Shown: positions 63,407 to 64,000 of the stretch, in pieces | How the letters are laid out: each line of letters starts with the position of its first letter | Position numbering within the stretch: the stretch's first letter is position 1 | Origin: Winogradskyella epiphytica | GTDB lineage: Bacteria > Bacteroidota > Bacteroidia > Flavobacteriales > Flavobacteriaceae | NCBI RefSeq assembly: GCF_003217215.1 | Contig: NZ_QJTD01000001.1 | Location: 62,001 to 126,000 of the forward strand | DNA length: 64,000 bases | Reading direction: 5' to 3' | Translations under genes and position numbers: made by a program | The notes under the pieces: generated by a model | What the model was told of the DNA's origin: nothing | Database searches by the model: none | Seen by the model: only the letters and a program-made list of their open reading frames with translations

Positions 63407-64000
63407 ATGAGACAACTTAAAATTACCAAGCAGGTAACCAATAGGGAAACTGCGTCGTTAGACAAATATTTGCAGGAAATTGGTAAGGTCGATCTTATTA
63501 CTGCCGATGAAGAGGTAGAATTAGCTCAACGTATTAAAGCTGGAGATCAGATAGCCTTAGAGAAGTTAACGAAAGCTAACTTACGTTTCGTGGTATCTGT
63601 TGCTAAGCAATACCAAAATCAAGGTTTAACTTTACCAGATTTAATTAATGAAGGTAATTTAGGCTTAATTAAAGCGGCACAACGTTTTGATGAAACGCGT
63701 GGTTTTAAATTTATATCTTATGCGGTATGGTGGATTAGACAATCTATCTTACAAGCTTTAGCGGAACAATCGCGTATTGTACGTTTACCGTTAAACAAAA
63801 TTGGTTCTATTAACAAGATTAATAAAACCTTTGCATTTTTAGAGCAAAGTCATGAGCGTCCACCTTCTGCGGAAGAAATCGCGAAAGAATTAGACATGAC
63901 GATCAACGACGTAAAAGAGTCTATGAAAAACTCTGGCCGTCACGTCAGCATGGATGCTCCTTTAGTTGAAGGTGAAGATTCTAACTTATACGATGTCTTA
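63407..64000 (+). CDS. rpoD: Primary sigma factor RpoD/SigA, N-terminal part
   Basis: 198 codons to the window edge, starting [15 protein letters not shown]. Region 1.2 ([27 protein letters not shown]), region 2 ([58 protein letters not shown]) and the start of region 3 ([16 protein letters not shown]) are seen. Region 1.1 and the long non-conserved insert of E. coli sigma-70 are absent, as is normal for Bacteroidota, whose sigma factor recognises TTTG/TAnnTTTG. The rest of the gene is beyond the window. Confidence 0.96.
   Translation, partial: MRQLKITKQVTNRETASLDKYLQEIGKVDLITADEEVELAQRIKAGDQIALEKLTKANLRFVVSVAKQYQNQGLTLPDLINEGNLGLIKAAQRFDETRGFKFISYAVWWIRQSILQALAEQSRIVRLPLNKIGSINKINKTFAFLEQSHERPPSAEEIAKELDMTINDVKESMKNSGRHVSMDAPLVEGEDSNLYDVL

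Overview
The window is an AT-rich chromosomal segment of a member of the Flavobacteriaceae (Bacteroidota). Several features point there: Na+-translocating NADH:quinone reductase genes nqrA-F, type IX secretion parts (PorT, the DUF5103 plug protein, a cargo protein with a C-terminal sorting domain), TamL, Omp28, DUF6702, DUF6029, a BT0820-type HAD phosphatase, almost no Shine-Dalgarno sequences, and repeated TAnnTTTG -7 promoter boxes typical of this phylum. I cannot name the genus. I saw no rRNA, tRNA, CRISPR array, transposase or prophage.

Layout. 1-4614: 3-hydroxyanthranilate meta-cleavage arm of tryptophan/kynurenine catabolism (RidA-type deaminase, aminomuconate semialdehyde dehydrogenase, a divergent SDR, 3-hydroxyanthranilate dioxygenase, ACMSD), with small palindromes in its gaps. 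4687-6492: O-methyltransferase overlapping a HipA-like kinase, which overlaps a DUF3037 gene. 6568-13110 (minus): subtilase lipoprotein, TatA, M1 peptidase, DUF6702 protein and two carboxypeptidase-regulatory-like proteins. 13277-18246: PepE, GpmI, HAD phosphatase, CoA-transferase, methionine aminopeptidase. 18253-18734: a compact GxxExxY (PD-(D/E)XK-like) unit flanked by inverted arrays of 10-11-nt repeats, the most system-like oddity in the window. 18743-23405: methyltransferase, DUF423, ApbE with a small partner, AAA ATPase, YggS. 23476-29599 (minus): nqrABCDEF.

29762-38656: T9SS plug protein, ApaG, P5C dehydrogenase, a secreted T9SS hydrolase, and an Omp28/TlpA/DUF6029 envelope module. 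38727-47207: RsmG, fatty-acid desaturase, aminotransferase, TrkH/TrkA potassium uptake, UbiE/MenG, PorT, a SpoU-type rRNA methyltransferase. 47372-52344: TamL, class II FBP aldolase, AccD lacking its zinc-ribbon cysteines. 52400-54772: two tandem orphan PAS histidine kinases. 54990-59436: rpsO, pnp and a processive GT2. 59848-62770: proline biosynthesis proC-proB-proA behind a structured leader. 62937 to the end: a small conserved protein and the start of the primary sigma factor rpoD.

Themes: proline is made (proCBA) and its catabolic intermediate oxidised (pruA) from the same window. ApbE probably flavinylates NqrB and NqrC encoded nearby. Envelope biogenesis and T9SS genes are scattered among housekeeping genes. 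Most of the window is ordinary core genome; the places worth a second look are the GxxExxY unit, the HipA/DUF3037 pair, the palindromes and divergent SDR of the kynurenine cluster, the altered AccD, and the leader of the proline operon.
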